44,525 bases of DNA from JAGOGN01 sp036652735 (GCA_036652735.1 JAVVVI010000015.1:1-44525); one strand, 5' to 3'; shown: positions 1 through 9,362, counted from the first letter of the stretch. Translations and numbers: made by a program. Notes: a model not told the origin generated them from the sequence alone.

Positions 1-62
1 CTGTATTATCATTATAGCATAGAAATCACTTTTTTGTAAGTCGTATTTCGTAATATAAATTT

Positions 63-752
63 TTACTTTTTAAAATCCTCTTCTGTTTTGGGAAATTCAA
101 AGTTTTCTTCATATGGAATTATTGTTTGCAATTCACTCACCACAATTATTCGCTGTTTATTCTGTCCCAGTGGGTGACAGGAGGTAAGTGTCAATGCTGA
201 AAATCCCTGAAGATATAAAACACTTAAATCTGTGGGTTCAACAATCTTTGTTTCCTTATAGCGATACACATAGATTACCTTGCCATCTGCTAAATATAGC
301 AAATCCTTCTCACCCAGGGTATGAATTTTCTTAAATAAATTTGCATAATGACTATATCCTGAACGATGTGCAGCAATCGATACATTACGATTCCCTTCTC
401 CCGGCATTTGAGAACATTCATATAAACCCGGACCGGTTCTTAAATCTGTCTGTTTTGTTCCATCTACTACGAATTCATCACAATGGATTCTGGGAATAAC
501 AAGACGTAACTCTCCCGTTTTATACTCTCTCCGCTTCCCCTCAATAAACAAAGCATTTTTCGGCCACTCTTTCTCATTGGAATCATATTCTGCAAGTCCT
601 ATGAAATGATTTTCATCTTCTACAGCCGGGGGATGATTAAAATCATTATAGGCTCTCCATAGCTTCACACATTCTATTAAAAATATAACCGCTGTCACAA
701 TAATTGCGACTGCTAATATTGCACTTATTTGTTTTAAAATTCTTTTTTTCAT
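63..752 (-). CDS. Class D-like sortase
   Basis: This is a membrane-anchored cysteine transpeptidase that would join surface proteins to the cell wall or to each other. The chosen start gives 229 residues, with a basic N-terminus and one membrane segment at about residues 8-30. The catalytic His is in AAHRSG, the nucleophilic Cys in TLTSCHPLG, and the Arg in KQRIIV, the usual sortase order and spacing. An upstream in-frame Met at 794 exists, but the ATG at 752 is preceded by GGTGATAAT and begins a normal basic signal-anchor, so I prefer it. It is the last gene of the surface operon, directly after a protein ending in LAKTG plus a membrane segment, its likely substrate. The class (D rather than C or B) is judged from the TLTSC context and is less certain than the family. 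Confidence 0.88.
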   Translation of the reverse strand: MKKRILKQISAILAVAIIVTAVIFLIECVKLWRAYNDFNHPPAVEDENHFIGLAEYDSNEKEWPKNALFIEGKRREYKTGELRLVIPRIHCDEFVVDGTKQTDLRTGPGLYECSQMPGEGNRNVSIAAHRSGYSHYANLFKKIHTLGEKDLLYLADGKVIYVYRYKETKIVEPTDLSVLYLQGFSALTLTSCHPLGQNKQRIIVVSELQTIIPYEENFEFPKTEEDFKK

Positions 753-809
753 ATTATCACCATGAAACGGGTAAAACCCGGCCTGTATTAACAAGCCGAG
801 CTTATCACA

Positions 810-1820
810 TTAATTATTTTCTTTTTTTCTGATTTTTTTAACCAGGACAAAACCAAGAATCAACACTAGAAGTATAATTGCTACCGGTTTAATATAGAGA
901 ACCGAGAACCCTGTTTTAGCTAATAAGTTACCATCCTCTCCGGAACTTAAAGGCACATCCTCTTCACCGATTTCTACGACTACATCATCCAATGGAATCT
1001 CTTCATCCTCAATCTCTTCCACCGGAGGTTCTTCCGGTGTTTCAGGATCTTCCGGTGTTCCTGGGTCTTCCGGTGTTCCTGGGTCTTCCGGTGTTCCTGG
1101 GTCTTCCGGTGTTCCCGGGTCTTCCGGTGTTCCCGGATTTACAGGGTCCACAGGCAGTATTGGCATATCCGGATTTCCGGGTTGTGTCTTATCATCTTCT
1201 CCCTGGCAATAAAATTCCCAGTTAAAGATAGAAAAGGTGTTCTGATATTCATTCCCAATGGCATCTCCCGGCACATCCAGAATTGCAATCAATCTCATGG
1301 ACGTCCCTGCCATTAAGGTACCAAGTCCTATTCCACTCTTTGTATTAAATCCCAAAAAACCATTTGAAATAGCAGCATTTGGAAGAGCAGCTTTATATTT
1401 TACATTTGCATCACTCATATCCCCCGAAGCCGGTCCCTGATAAAGTATCGTTCCGTCCTCTTTTTTCAACGTTAATTGTAGCTTACGTATTAAATCTTCT
1501 GCAAACTCTTTTCCATCTACTTTGACCACCGGTTCTCCACTGCTATTTGTGACTTCCATATTACTTGACATATAAAAACTTACTGTCTTGCTACTCTTAT
1601 TACGAATATCAAATGCCTTTATAATTTTGTCTCCCGGCATAATTTCTTCGTTGATAATTCCGGTTCCATTTGGTAATTGGATTTTATTATCCGAGTTTAA
1701 GAAAACTTCCGGTTCCTTCTCTTTTTTATCCACCGCAAATGCTTTGATGGAGCTATTCGCTGTAATTAGGGCTAATACGCACACAACAATGATTATCCGC
1801 CCAAACTTCTTCTTATTCAT
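810..1820 (-). CDS. Cell-wall-anchored surface protein with PGTPED repeats and LAKTG sorting signal
   Basis: This is a 336-residue secreted protein. Residues 1-30 form a signal peptide ending near AFA. Residues 31-205 are a beta-rich domain resembling those encoded beside TasA/camelysin genes. An acidic Pro-rich stalk of about five GTPEDP units follows, then an acidic linker. The C-terminus carries LAKTG, a hydrophobic segment and the basic tail KKIRKKENN, a sortase sorting signal with Ala in place of the usual Pro. The sortase gene lies just downstream and a TasA-like protein just upstream, so this could be the wall anchor or minor component of the TasA-like fibre. The precise function is unknown. 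The stalk is coded by near-identical 18-bp repeats and could vary in length between strains. Confidence 0.85.
   Translation of the reverse strand: MNKKKFGRIIIVVCVLALITANSSIKAFAVDKKEKEPEVFLNSDNKIQLPNGTGIINEEIMPGDKIIKAFDIRNKSSKTVSFYMSSNMEVTNSSGEPVVKVDGKEFAEDLIRKLQLTLKKEDGTILYQGPASGDMSDANVKYKAALPNAAISNGFLGFNTKSGIGLGTLMAGTSMRLIAILDVPGDAIGNEYQNTFSIFNWEFYCQGEDDKTQPGNPDMPILPVDPVNPGTPEDPGTPEDPGTPEDPGTPEDPGTPEDPETPEEPPVEEIEDEEIPLDDVVVEIGEEDVPLSSGEDGNLLAKTGFSVLYIKPVAIILLVLILGFVLVKKIRKKENN
1033..1134 (-). repeat. Tandem 18-bp repeat coding a GTPEDP stalk
   Basis: About five near-identical 18-bp units (plus-strand form CTTCCGGTGTTCCTGGGT) lie head to tail. They code for the Pro/Glu/Asp-rich stalk before the sorting signal of the surface protein. 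The units differ mainly at one synonymous position (CCTGGG or CCCGGG). Such arrays expand and contract by slippage or recombination. Confidence 0.9.
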
Positions 1821-1868
1821 AGCTTAGTTACCCTCCCATTAAGTATTCAAAGCACTGCATTATCCTAA

Positions 1869-2426
1869 TTAGTTTGTAAAGGTTGCTGTTTCCCAATCTG
1901 CATCTTCAAAATTACTTGCCTGTGCTGCCTGAACGCTTACCTTCACTGTAAGGGTTGCTTCCTGATATTCATTTCCCCAAGTAGTTGGAATCTCAACGGA
2001 ATCAAATAATTTAATTGCAGCTGCCTTTTCTTTTACAATTCCAAGGCTTACCCATTCTCCTGTCTTAAATCCCTCAATAGCATGCTGGAAAACAATTGCC
2101 TGAGCGCCGGTTGGAAGGGTAAGTTCATTTCCATCTTTTCCTACCAGTTTAACATCAACACGATAACGCATCTTTGCATCATCACCAACATTGGTAATCG
2201 TAGGATCCTTGGCAATTTTTGCTCCAGGAACAACTTTTAATACCGTATTATCTGCTGCACCATCCACCTTATCAAAATCCGGTTCTGTTAATTCTACTTT
2301 TACTTTTCCTGTCTTGATGGTATTAATAACATCTGCACTAGAAGTAAACCAAGCAAGTGTTCCTCCAATAAGTGCCATTGCCAAAAGGGCAGTAATTGTA
2401 ATTCCGAGTGCTAATTTCTTTTTCAT
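1869..2426 (-). CDS. TasA/camelysin-like SipW-dependent surface protein
   Basis: This 185-residue protein has the SipW-dependent leader of the TasA family: a short basic start, a hydrophobic stretch, then GGTLAWFTSSADVINTIKTG, where cleavage is expected near the Ala/Phe region. The rest is a beta-sandwich-type domain with motifs such as KVKVELTEPDF and GNEYQEATL. TasA-family proteins form extracellular fibres or matrix in biofilms of Firmicutes and need a dedicated ER-type signal peptidase, which is encoded nearby at 3038-3559. The gene has its own promoter, with TATAAT at 2476-2481 and heptamer repeats upstream, so it can be expressed apart from the VWA-sipW transcript. It is probably the main fibre subunit of this locus. 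I infer that role from family and position. Confidence 0.85.
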   Translation of the reverse strand: MKKKLALGITITALLAMALIGGTLAWFTSSADVINTIKTGKVKVELTEPDFDKVDGAADNTVLKVVPGAKIAKDPTITNVGDDAKMRYRVDVKLVGKDGNELTLPTGAQAIVFQHAIEGFKTGEWVSLGIVKEKAAAIKLFDSVEIPTTWGNEYQEATLTVKVSVQAAQASNFEDADWETATFTN

Positions 2427-2475
2427 TTTTAATACTCCTTTTCATTCTTTTTTTACATCCTTAGATGATACTATG

Positions 2476-2518
2476 ATTATAGCGCTGTATGGTTACAAGT
2501 AGGTTACATCACCTTACT
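2476..2518 (-). promoter_or_regulatory. Promoter with SARP-type heptamer direct repeats (TasA-like operon)
   Basis: On the plus strand GGTTACA occurs at 2491-2497 and again at 2502-2508 (11-bp period), with a weaker CCTTACT at 2512-2518. The minus-strand -10 box is a perfect TATAAT (2481-2476), separated from the first repeat by 9 bp. There is no clear -35 box. Heptamer direct repeats with an 11-bp period just upstream of the -10 are the classical binding architecture of SARP activators. The same arrangement is present at 8012-8065. Confidence 0.72.
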
Positions 2519-2532
2519 TTTCCATCTTTTTT

Positions 2533-3051
2533 TTATTTTTTCTTAATATTTTCGTATGCCTGTATTGAGGACTCGCCAAATTCTTTTTGAATGGCTTCTG
2601 CATATACAATAATATCCAACTCTTTCTGAATCTGATCCTTCTCCAGCTTTTGAAGAGATTTAATTTCATCAAAGAGGATCACGGTTTCATCCGTACTTTT
2701 TCCTCCCAATGGCAGGTTATAATAATAATAATTCCCCGATTTTGTCCAATTCGGTCCAAGTTCGTTTTGAATCGGTACCGTTTCTACTAATGTCTGCTGC
2801 TGCATCCCTATGGGCAATTCCACAAAAATACGTACCCAGCAGGGAACACTGCCCTCTTTTACAATTACACCAACATCTGTTTTCTTACCTTCTATCACCG
2901 TTTCACTTACATCAACTTTTATTTTTCCCATTTGAATCGTATTCTTTGTTTCGTCTTTTGCGGTAAAAAAGGCAAGGGTTACTCCAATTGCTGTCATAGC
3001 TAAAAATCCAATTGCAAATACGAACATTTTTTTTTGTTTAAATACCTTCAT
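2533..3051 (-). CDS. Second TasA-like SipW-dependent protein
   Basis: This 172-residue protein has a TasA-type leader: KKMFVFAIGFLAM, then GVTLAFFTAKDETKNTIQMG. A small domain with VPCWVRIFVELPIG and YYYYNLPLGG follows, resembling minor SipW-dependent proteins that accompany TasA. Its start overlaps the end of the sipW-type gene by 14 bp, so the two are probably translationally coupled, and it ends about 100 bp before the next TasA-like gene. It is a likely minor subunit, nucleator or anchor of the same fibre, as TapA is in Bacillus, although I see no sequence evidence that it is TapA itself. Confidence 0.78.
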   Translation of the reverse strand: MKVFKQKKMFVFAIGFLAMTAIGVTLAFFTAKDETKNTIQMGKIKVDVSETVIEGKKTDVGVIVKEGSVPCWVRIFVELPIGMQQQTLVETVPIQNELGPNWTKSGNYYYYNLPLGGKSTDETVILFDEIKSLQKLEKDQIQKELDIIVYAEAIQKEFGESSIQAYENIKKK

Positions 3052-3559
3052 CCCTCTTCTCCTTTTCTTTTTTAGGTTTCAGTAATTCCGGTATTACATA
3101 AAGCAATATTACTGTTAGAATCACAATAATTGCAACCATCATTCCTCTTACTGTTTTAATATAAATAGATACATAGCCCAAGAGTGGAATACTTAAGACT
3201 GCTTTTCCAATGAACTGTTGATACGAAATAGGTTCCGGATCTTTTGAATCATTGGCATCCCCTTTTGTTACAAACTGTTTGTTTTCTTTGTCAGTCTCAA
3301 TGGCTCGATGTGTTGCAACCACCCCTTTTTCTTTGTAAAAAGCAATTGGATCTCCTGCTTTAATTTCTTCCGGTGATTGATTTTTATCTACATAAACAAT
3401 ACTACCTACATGATAGGTTGGTTCCATACTTCCACTTAAAACTGCAAAGATATCATATCCAAACGCTCTTGGCACTAATAATGCCAGAACAATTACTATG
3501 ACAACTGCCAAAATGAATCCACTCAGGAAATTACACACTTTACATATTATCTTTTTCAA
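3038..3559 (-). CDS. sipW: SipW-type (ER-type) signal peptidase I
   Basis: This is a 173-residue membrane signal peptidase of the ER/archaeal type that uses a Ser-His dyad. An N-terminal membrane segment (about 10-30) is followed by LSGSMEPTY (catalytic Ser44) and VVATHRAIETD (catalytic His84). The substrate-binding region KGDANDSKDPEPI follows, and a second membrane segment is near the C-terminus. This class processes TasA-like precursors in Bacillus, and two such precursors are encoded immediately downstream. The gene lies 15 bp after the VWA surface protein and overlaps the following TasA-like gene, so the three form one transcription unit. Confidence 0.92.
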   Translation of the reverse strand: MKKIICKVCNFLSGFILAVVIVIVLALLVPRAFGYDIFAVLSGSMEPTYHVGSIVYVDKNQSPEEIKAGDPIAFYKEKGVVATHRAIETDKENKQFVTKGDANDSKDPEPISYQQFIGKAVLSIPLLGYVSIYIKTVRGMMVAIIVILTVILLYVIPELLKPKKEKEKRDEGI

Positions 3560-3574
3560 TTTATCACCTCTGTT

Positions 3575-6500
3575 TTACCTAAATGTATTGATCATGACAC
3601 TCATTAGTTTTTTTAAATACTTGATAATGGTCTCCCCTGTTAAAGAATCCACCGTTCCATTATTTACTGCCACTGCAGAAGCGGAAAATCCTGCATTTGA
3701 TACTTTTTCATTAATTACAGTAACTTCCGATATTTCATCACCTTTCTTTAACTGCACCAAACCCTCTTCTGTGATACTTACTTGCTGATATCGCATATGG
3801 TCTGCTTCTGTTATTTGATAGCTTCCCATTGGGAGGTTTTCAAACTTAAAGGTTCCTTGTTGTGTATCTTTATCTAATGTAAGTTCTCTATACATTACCA
3901 TCCCATAACCCGGACTCTCTTTATCAATATTCTCCAGGCTAAAGATAAATGTATTGGAATCTATCCCATCCTTTACTTTAAGTTCTTTATTTACATTCAA
4001 TTCTCCTAGTATTAATTTCATGGCATTCACGATATTGACTTCTGTCTTTGCTCCGGTAGAACTAAAGTTTTCCACAGAAGATGTGTACTCTGTCTTTTTT
4101 ATTTTGCAATACTCTTTTTCTGCAATTAAATAGTCTTCTTGAGAACTATAGTTTCTATCATAAGTAATAAAGATAATTTTATTGTCCTGCATATACGAAT
4201 AATAGGATCTGTTTCCCGTAATGGAAGCTTTGAGTACCTCAAATAGTTCCTCCCCTGTAGAATATCTCTGTCCATTGTATTCATAAAAAGATGCTGTATG
4301 GGAANNNNNNNNNNNNNNNNNNNNNNNNNNNNNNNNNNNNNNNNNNNNNNNNNNNNNNNNNNNNNNNNNNNNNNNNNNNNNNNNNNNNNNNNNNNNNNNN
4401 NNNNCTCCCCTGTAGAATATCTCTGTCCATTGTATTCATAAAAAGATGCTGTATGGGAAGATGTCCTTCGTATTATTTTGCATTTCTTATCTGCAGAATC
4501 ATTATAAATATAATATTCTGACTCTATCTTTCTAATGCTTTTCCTGTCGTTCTCGTCAAGGAAAATGTCCCCATCCGAACCTTCGGAATAATATGGTTCA
4601 TACCAATAATTACCGGTTCCATAATTTGTTGTTTCTTGACAGATTCTCCATTCACCCTGTTTATTAAGGTATTCAAATTCATGATTCCCTGATAACTTCT
4701 TTATTATCATTCCTGAACTTGTACATGGCTTGCCATTACTGTTTATAGAAATCGGAACTTCTACTCCCAATCCATTCTTGTAGACTTCTTTATTTACACC
4801 TATTGTCTTGGAATATTCACTGCGTTCTACACCTTTTGCCCATATCCACTGCTGCTCTTCATTCCAAAATCCATTTTCAGATGTCTTTGCTTCATCTTCC
4901 GGCTGTATTCCCAAAGTCCAACGATTTGCAACTTTTTTGCCAAGTTCATATTCGCCGGTTGACTTTATCTTTAATTCCTTTTTGAGTTCTTTAATGAATG
5001 CTCCATCCGTAATCTCTTCTCCTGTTTCGCTATTAAACCAAGTTTTCTTTTGATCCAGACTTTCATACACTGCTAACTCATATTCTTTTTTCTCATTAAT
5101 ACCAATCTTTGTCAGACTTCCTGATATGATTTCCGTATCCTCATCCATTTTGCAATCACTTCCGTAATTGCCATTTGCTATACTATCGTCTATTTCATAA
5201 TAAGGATTATCAAACTCATCTTTATCCTCCCAGATTGTATAGGTTGTATCCAATGGTAGATTTTGAATCACCAATGACTGTTTCGCCTTCAAAGATATAT
5301 AAAGCTCAGCTTGATGATATTCATCATCCGAATACTGAATATTTGTCTCCATATCTAATTCGGAACAGGTAATATACTCCAAACTTTTCTGGGAAGACAA
5401 GGTTACACAAAAGTTATAAAAGGCATCCGGTGAAAGTTTTACGTAATCTTTTTTAAGATTTTTTGTAATAATCAGAGTTCCTTTTGCAACACTCTGTACC
5501 ACAGGATGTGGAAATGACATTCTTCCCTGCGTCTCTCTGTCCCTATAAATAATTGCCGCTGACTGGTTGGATGGATAACCGTACTGCGTTCTAATATCCT
5601 CACCATTATCAGATGCATGTGTTCCTGAATTTACAGCTCCCTGCTGGCAGCCCGGTTTTCCCTGAAATGTATCATCATAGGAAATGGCATCTGCAGTTGT
5701 ATTAACCGTATAGGTAAAACTTCTTTTCTCTCCTTCACCCAATACATCTGCTACCGTCCAAGTGAATTTTTTTTCTTTCTTTGAATATTTAACTAATTCT
5801 TTTCCATCCTTCTTATAAGAAAGTATCTCTGCATCACTGTTCTCAGGATATAAGGTCAAATTGTTAACCGTAATTGGCTTTGACTGGTCTAGTTCCACAT
5901 ACTTACTCAGTTTATCTGTTGCCTTTAACTGTGTCAAAGAAACTTTTGATGCAATCGTTTGTGTTAATTCATTAAAAGTATTCTCTAGATCCGAAGCATT
6001 TGCCGCGGATTTATATTGTTTGTCGTAACCTCCATTTTCATAATCTGCAATATTCAACAAATAGTCTGAGAACTCTGTAACTGCAGATATTCCAACTGTA
6101 TACATTAAGACTTCCGGGAACTCTCGATTTATTTCTCTCGCAACGCAGATTGCCTGATTCCTGGCATCTTCTGAGAAAGCAGTACCTCTTCCCGCAACAC
6201 CATATATATACGATTCCGAATATTCATATCCGTCTGAATCCGTATTCATCCCATTCGATTCACCATAATAAAGCTTACTGCAGGTTGGCACTCCATCTGA
6301 CATATAAATTACATACTGTTTTCTGCCTTTCGCACTGTCTTTTAGATTACGTAATTCTTTCAATACGCCGATAAATCCGGCTTTACTGTCTGTTGCACCC
6401 ACCCTGTATGGATCTGTATGGGGATTAATCATTCTATTTAAAGTAGAAATATCTGTGTTGTATTCTGCCTTAATCCCCTCAGCACTTTTTTCATCTGTAT

Positions 6501-7956
6501 CTAATACAACATAATCCTTACCCTTGTCTCCAGCTGAACCGGCATACATTATTATTTTCACTCGATTCTGCGTACCTTCAATCATCAACCGATCAATCAT
6601 TCTATCCAGTGCGGATTTTAAATAATTCCAGCGTGAATAGCTTTCCGTACTTTCATCTGTAAACCCATCACTATCCATAAAACACTTCATACTATTCGAC
6701 ACATCAATTGCAAACACCACATCTGCAGGTTGTGTATGGATTTCTTCCACTTCCTTGCTTGCACCTGTAACCGTAAGTGTAATGTCATAGGTTGCATGTT
6801 CTTCCTGATTCGATACAAGATTTGCCGCCTTGTTCAAAGTAGGTGAAATATCCGTTGCGGTAAAGGAAAATTGTGACATTATTGCCATTTTTGTTATTGT
6901 ACCATTGGAACTACCGGTGGCTTCCCCTTCCATTGTTCCTTCCGGTTCTGTTCCAGGTGTCAGTTCCGGTTCCGTTCCAGGTGTCGGTGTCGGTTCTGTT
7001 CCAGGTATCGGTTCCGTTCCAGGTACTACTTCCTTGGTAGATATAAGCTGTGCAATCCTATTTTTCGAACAACAATTCATTGTATAATTCATCCAGCTAA
7101 TGCTAAGAACTTTTCTGGCCATCAACTGTGTTTTCGTTGAATCGACGGGTATCTCCGGTATAATTGGATCTCCGGGCGTCTCAGGTACTGTTGGTTCTGC
7201 CGGAGTGTCCGGTGTTGTTGGGTCTGCCGGTGTTCCCGGTGTTCCCGGTGTTGTTGGGTCTGTGGGAGCGCCCGGTGCTGTTGGGTCTGTAGGAGCGCCC
7301 GGTGCTGTTGGATCTGCCGGGGTTCCCGGTGCTGCCGGATCTGCCGGAGCGCCCGGTGCTGTTGGGTCTGCCGGGGTTCCTGATTCTTCTGATGCGCCCT
7401 CACTTATGGTATACGTAATCAGTCCATTCTCATAAATCGGTGTTAAACCATCTACGCTAACGCTTAATTTCGCATTCATTTGTGACTTTTCTTTCTGTGT
7501 TCCTAACTTTTCTGTAAAAAATATAACACTCATCATACCGGATTCTTCCGTCTTTAAAAATGTATATACTTTATAATCTTTTTCAATAATTGGACTTCCG
7601 AGAAGAAATAACTGGGTATTTTCCGTCATAAGCTGAGCCTCTAATTCCATACTTTCATAGCCAAAAATCTCAGTAAGCGTATGAATCGGTTCCTGAATTA
7701 ATGCATCCGAAACCATCTGATAAAATACATCTTTTTCCATCAAATAGTTAATTTCATTAACTGGAGCATCCGTAGTATCTCCCAATTCATTGGTGTTGTC
7801 TGTTGGTACTACAGTTTCTGTATTCTCTATTGGCTGGACAATTTCTCCTCCAGTTTCCGTTCCTACCTCTGCCATTGCACCAATATTTATCTCTGTAAAC
7901 AACAACACAAATACAAGCAATGATGCTGTAACCCTGATTTTCCAACATTTTTTCAT
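3575..7956 (-). CDS. Large VWA-domain surface adhesin/pilin-like protein (interrupted only by an assembly gap)
   Basis: As assembled, the frame breaks at the N gap. Removing the 100 Ns and one 55-bp duplicate (155 bp in all) joins the two halves in frame into a protein of about 1408 residues. Features in order: a signal peptide (1-29); a region of unknown fold; a Pro-rich stalk of PTDPTAPGA-like units (about 187-265); a second PGTEP stalk (about 309-334); a VWA domain (about 410-670) with the MIDAS sequence DVSNS near 418; then CnaB-like beta domains, the last with GTFKFENLPMGSYQITE. It resembles tip adhesins of sortase-built pili. It ends in SLTGETIIKYLKKLMSV without an LPXTG motif or hydrophobic anchor, so it may be attached non-covalently or be incomplete. 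It heads the operon with the signal peptidase and has SARP-type repeats in its promoter. Confidence 0.85.
4250..4459. repeat. 55-bp identical contig-end overlap on both sides of the gap
   Basis: Positions 4250-4304 and 4405-4459 are identical over all 55 bases, and both translate on the minus strand to the same peptide, SHTASFYEYNGQRYSTGE. The copies abut the N run exactly, the signature of two contigs that share an overlap of one k-mer length and were scaffolded instead of merged. It is probably not a biological repeat. Confidence 0.9.
4305..4404. other. Scaffold gap (100 N)
   Basis: Exactly 100 N bases lie between two identical 55-bp stretches. A round 100 is a common placeholder for an unknown gap length, so the number is not a measurement. 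Confidence 0.98.
6955..7395 (-). repeat. Pro-rich stalk-coding repeat arrays in the VWA protein
   Basis: Two arrays are present. At 7160-7395, about 24-27-bp units code for peptides such as GAPTDPTAP and GTPADPTAP. At about 6955-7028, units code for PGTEP-type repeats. On the opposite strand the first array reads as a collagen-like Gly-X-Y frame, which is a shadow. The arrays probably form extended wall-spanning stalks. Confidence 0.85.
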
Positions 7957-8011
7957 TTCTTCACCTCATAAAATTATTGTAATCAATACCTATCCGTTCT
8001 CTTCTTTCTCT

Positions 8012-8065
8012 ACTATATGCAGAATCAGTTACAAATCGGTTACATTTCGTTCATATCCTATTACA
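8012..8065 (-). promoter_or_regulatory. Promoter with four SARP-type heptamer repeats (VWA operon / regulator intergenic region)
   Basis: The plus strand carries AGTTACA (8027-8033), GGTTACA (8038-8044), CGTTCAT (8048-8054) and TATTACA (8059-8065), at steps of 11, 10 and 11 bp. The minus-strand -10 box TATAGT lies at 8017-8012, 9 bp from the first repeat, exactly as at 2476-2518. The region separates the VWA operon from the divergent SARP-like gene at 8146, so the sites could also autoregulate that gene. Confidence 0.72.
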
Positions 8066-8145
8066 AAATTTAATTTATTTCTTTTTGCTATTGATTTTTT
8101 TTAAAATTTTATTCATAATGTGAAGTGTAAAAGGGAGGTATTATA

Positions 8146-9360
8146 ATGAAAAATGATTTGAGGGAGTCACCCGATCCGGTTCTTACCATACGTATGCTGG
8201 GTGGATTTCAGTTGTCCTATGGACACGATACAATAAAGGAAACATCAAGCCATTCCTGCAAACTTTGGAATTTGCTTGCCTATCTCATAACTTATCACAC
8301 TCGTCCCATAACCCAAAGTGAACTGATTGACATTGGATGGCCCGATTCGGAAGGAATCAATCCTCTAAGTTCCCTGAAGGCCGCCTTTTCACGTACACGT
8401 ACGCTTCTGTTACCCATTACACCAAAAGACAGCGTACTGATTTTATCGTCCCCGGGTTCCTATCGTTGGAATGAATCCATCCCTATTTCCCTTGATATTG
8501 AACTGTTTGAACATCTATGCAAATCGGACATAGAAAAAAAAGTACCTATCCCACAACGGATACATACTTTAAAACAAGCATTGGAATTGTACGAAGGTGA
8601 TTTTCTTCCAAGACAAAAAAATGAATCCTGGGTAATTCCTCTGTCCGCACACTTTCACTCACTTTATTTAAACGCAGCAAAAGAATTACATCTTTTGCTG
8701 AAGCAGGAAAATCGAGTGAGTGAAATGGTTGATATCTCAACCAAAGCCCTCTCAATTGATTTTTATGATGAAAAATTACATTGCAACCTTATTGAGTCTT
8801 TGGCTCTCCAAGGTAACCTGGCTGCCGCCCTCTCTCACTATGAAAAAGCCAGTGATTTTTTGTATAAGAATATAAGTGTACAGTGTTCACCTGAATTGGA
8901 GCAAATCCACCACACCTTGATTTGTGCCCAAAGTAAACTGGAGATTGACAGTTCTTCAATTATAAAATCATTAACCGAACTCGATACCCATAAGGGTGCT
9001 TTCCTTTGTGATTACAATGTGTTTGAAGAATTGTATCGTCTGGAAGCCCGCAACGTCCACCGTTCAAAGATAGCAAGTTATGTGTGTATCATAACAATTA
9101 TGCACAATAATGAGGTCCCTACTCTTGATATTTTAAATGATGCTATGCCAAGGCTTCTTTCTTCTATCATGGATTGTCTTCGAAGTACAGATGCCGTATC
9201 AAAATGTAACGGAGCCCAATATATTCTTCTGCTTCCTTTGGTTGATTATAAAAATGCAGAAAAAATTGTTCACCGCATACAAACAAGTTATTATAACAAG
9301 AACAGAAAAAGCACACTTCATTTAAGATATGAATTGCTTTCTCTTCAAAAAGAAATTTAA
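8146..9360 (+). CDS. SARP/BTAD-type transcriptional activator with degenerate GGDEF-like C-terminus
   Basis: This is a 404-residue regulator. Residues about 12-100 match the winged-helix DNA-binding domain of SARP proteins (TIRMLGGFQLSYG, then QSELIDIGWPDSE and SSLKAAFSRTRTLL). Residues about 115-255 match the helical bacterial transcriptional activator domain (DIELFEHL, ALELYEGDFLP, LSIDFYDEKLHCNLIESLALQG). Residues about 290-404 look like a GGDEF domain whose active site is lost: CLRSTDAVSKCNGAQYILLLP stands where R-x-GGDEF normally lies, so it should not make cyclic-di-GMP. It may sense a nucleotide or only mediate contacts. The start has a strong site, GGGAGGTATTATA. It is divergent from the VWA operon, and matching heptamer repeats lie at both surface promoters, so it is probably their activator. 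Confidence 0.85.
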   Translation: MKNDLRESPDPVLTIRMLGGFQLSYGHDTIKETSSHSCKLWNLLAYLITYHTRPITQSELIDIGWPDSEGINPLSSLKAAFSRTRTLLLPITPKDSVLILSSPGSYRWNESIPISLDIELFEHLCKSDIEKKVPIPQRIHTLKQALELYEGDFLPRQKNESWVIPLSAHFHSLYLNAAKELHLLLKQENRVSEMVDISTKALSIDFYDEKLHCNLIESLALQGNLAAALSHYEKASDFLYKNISVQCSPELEQIHHTLICAQSKLEIDSSSIIKSLTELDTHKGAFLCDYNVFEELYRLEARNVHRSKIASYVCIITIMHNNEVPTLDILNDAMPRLLSSIMDCLRSTDAVSKCNGAQYILLLPLVDYKNAEKIVHRIQTSYYNKNRKSTLHLRYELLSLQKEI

Positions 9361-9362
9361 CC

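Noticed and set aside
1033..1134. CRISPR-like array
   Set aside because: The 18-bp units abut without spacers and code for protein repeats.
992..1225. Plus-strand repeat frame rich in GLPVF
   Set aside because: It is the antisense shadow of the GTPEDP repeats; there is no ribosome site.
4126..4300. C-terminal tail of the long frame across the gap (PIQHLFMNT and onward)
   Set aside because: It is a frame artefact of the 100-N gap; the true frame continues to 3575.
7100..7435. Plus-strand frame that looks like a collagen-like Gly-X-Y protein
   Set aside because: It is the antisense of the Pro-rich stalk repeats of the adhesin gene, which is clearly the real coding strand.
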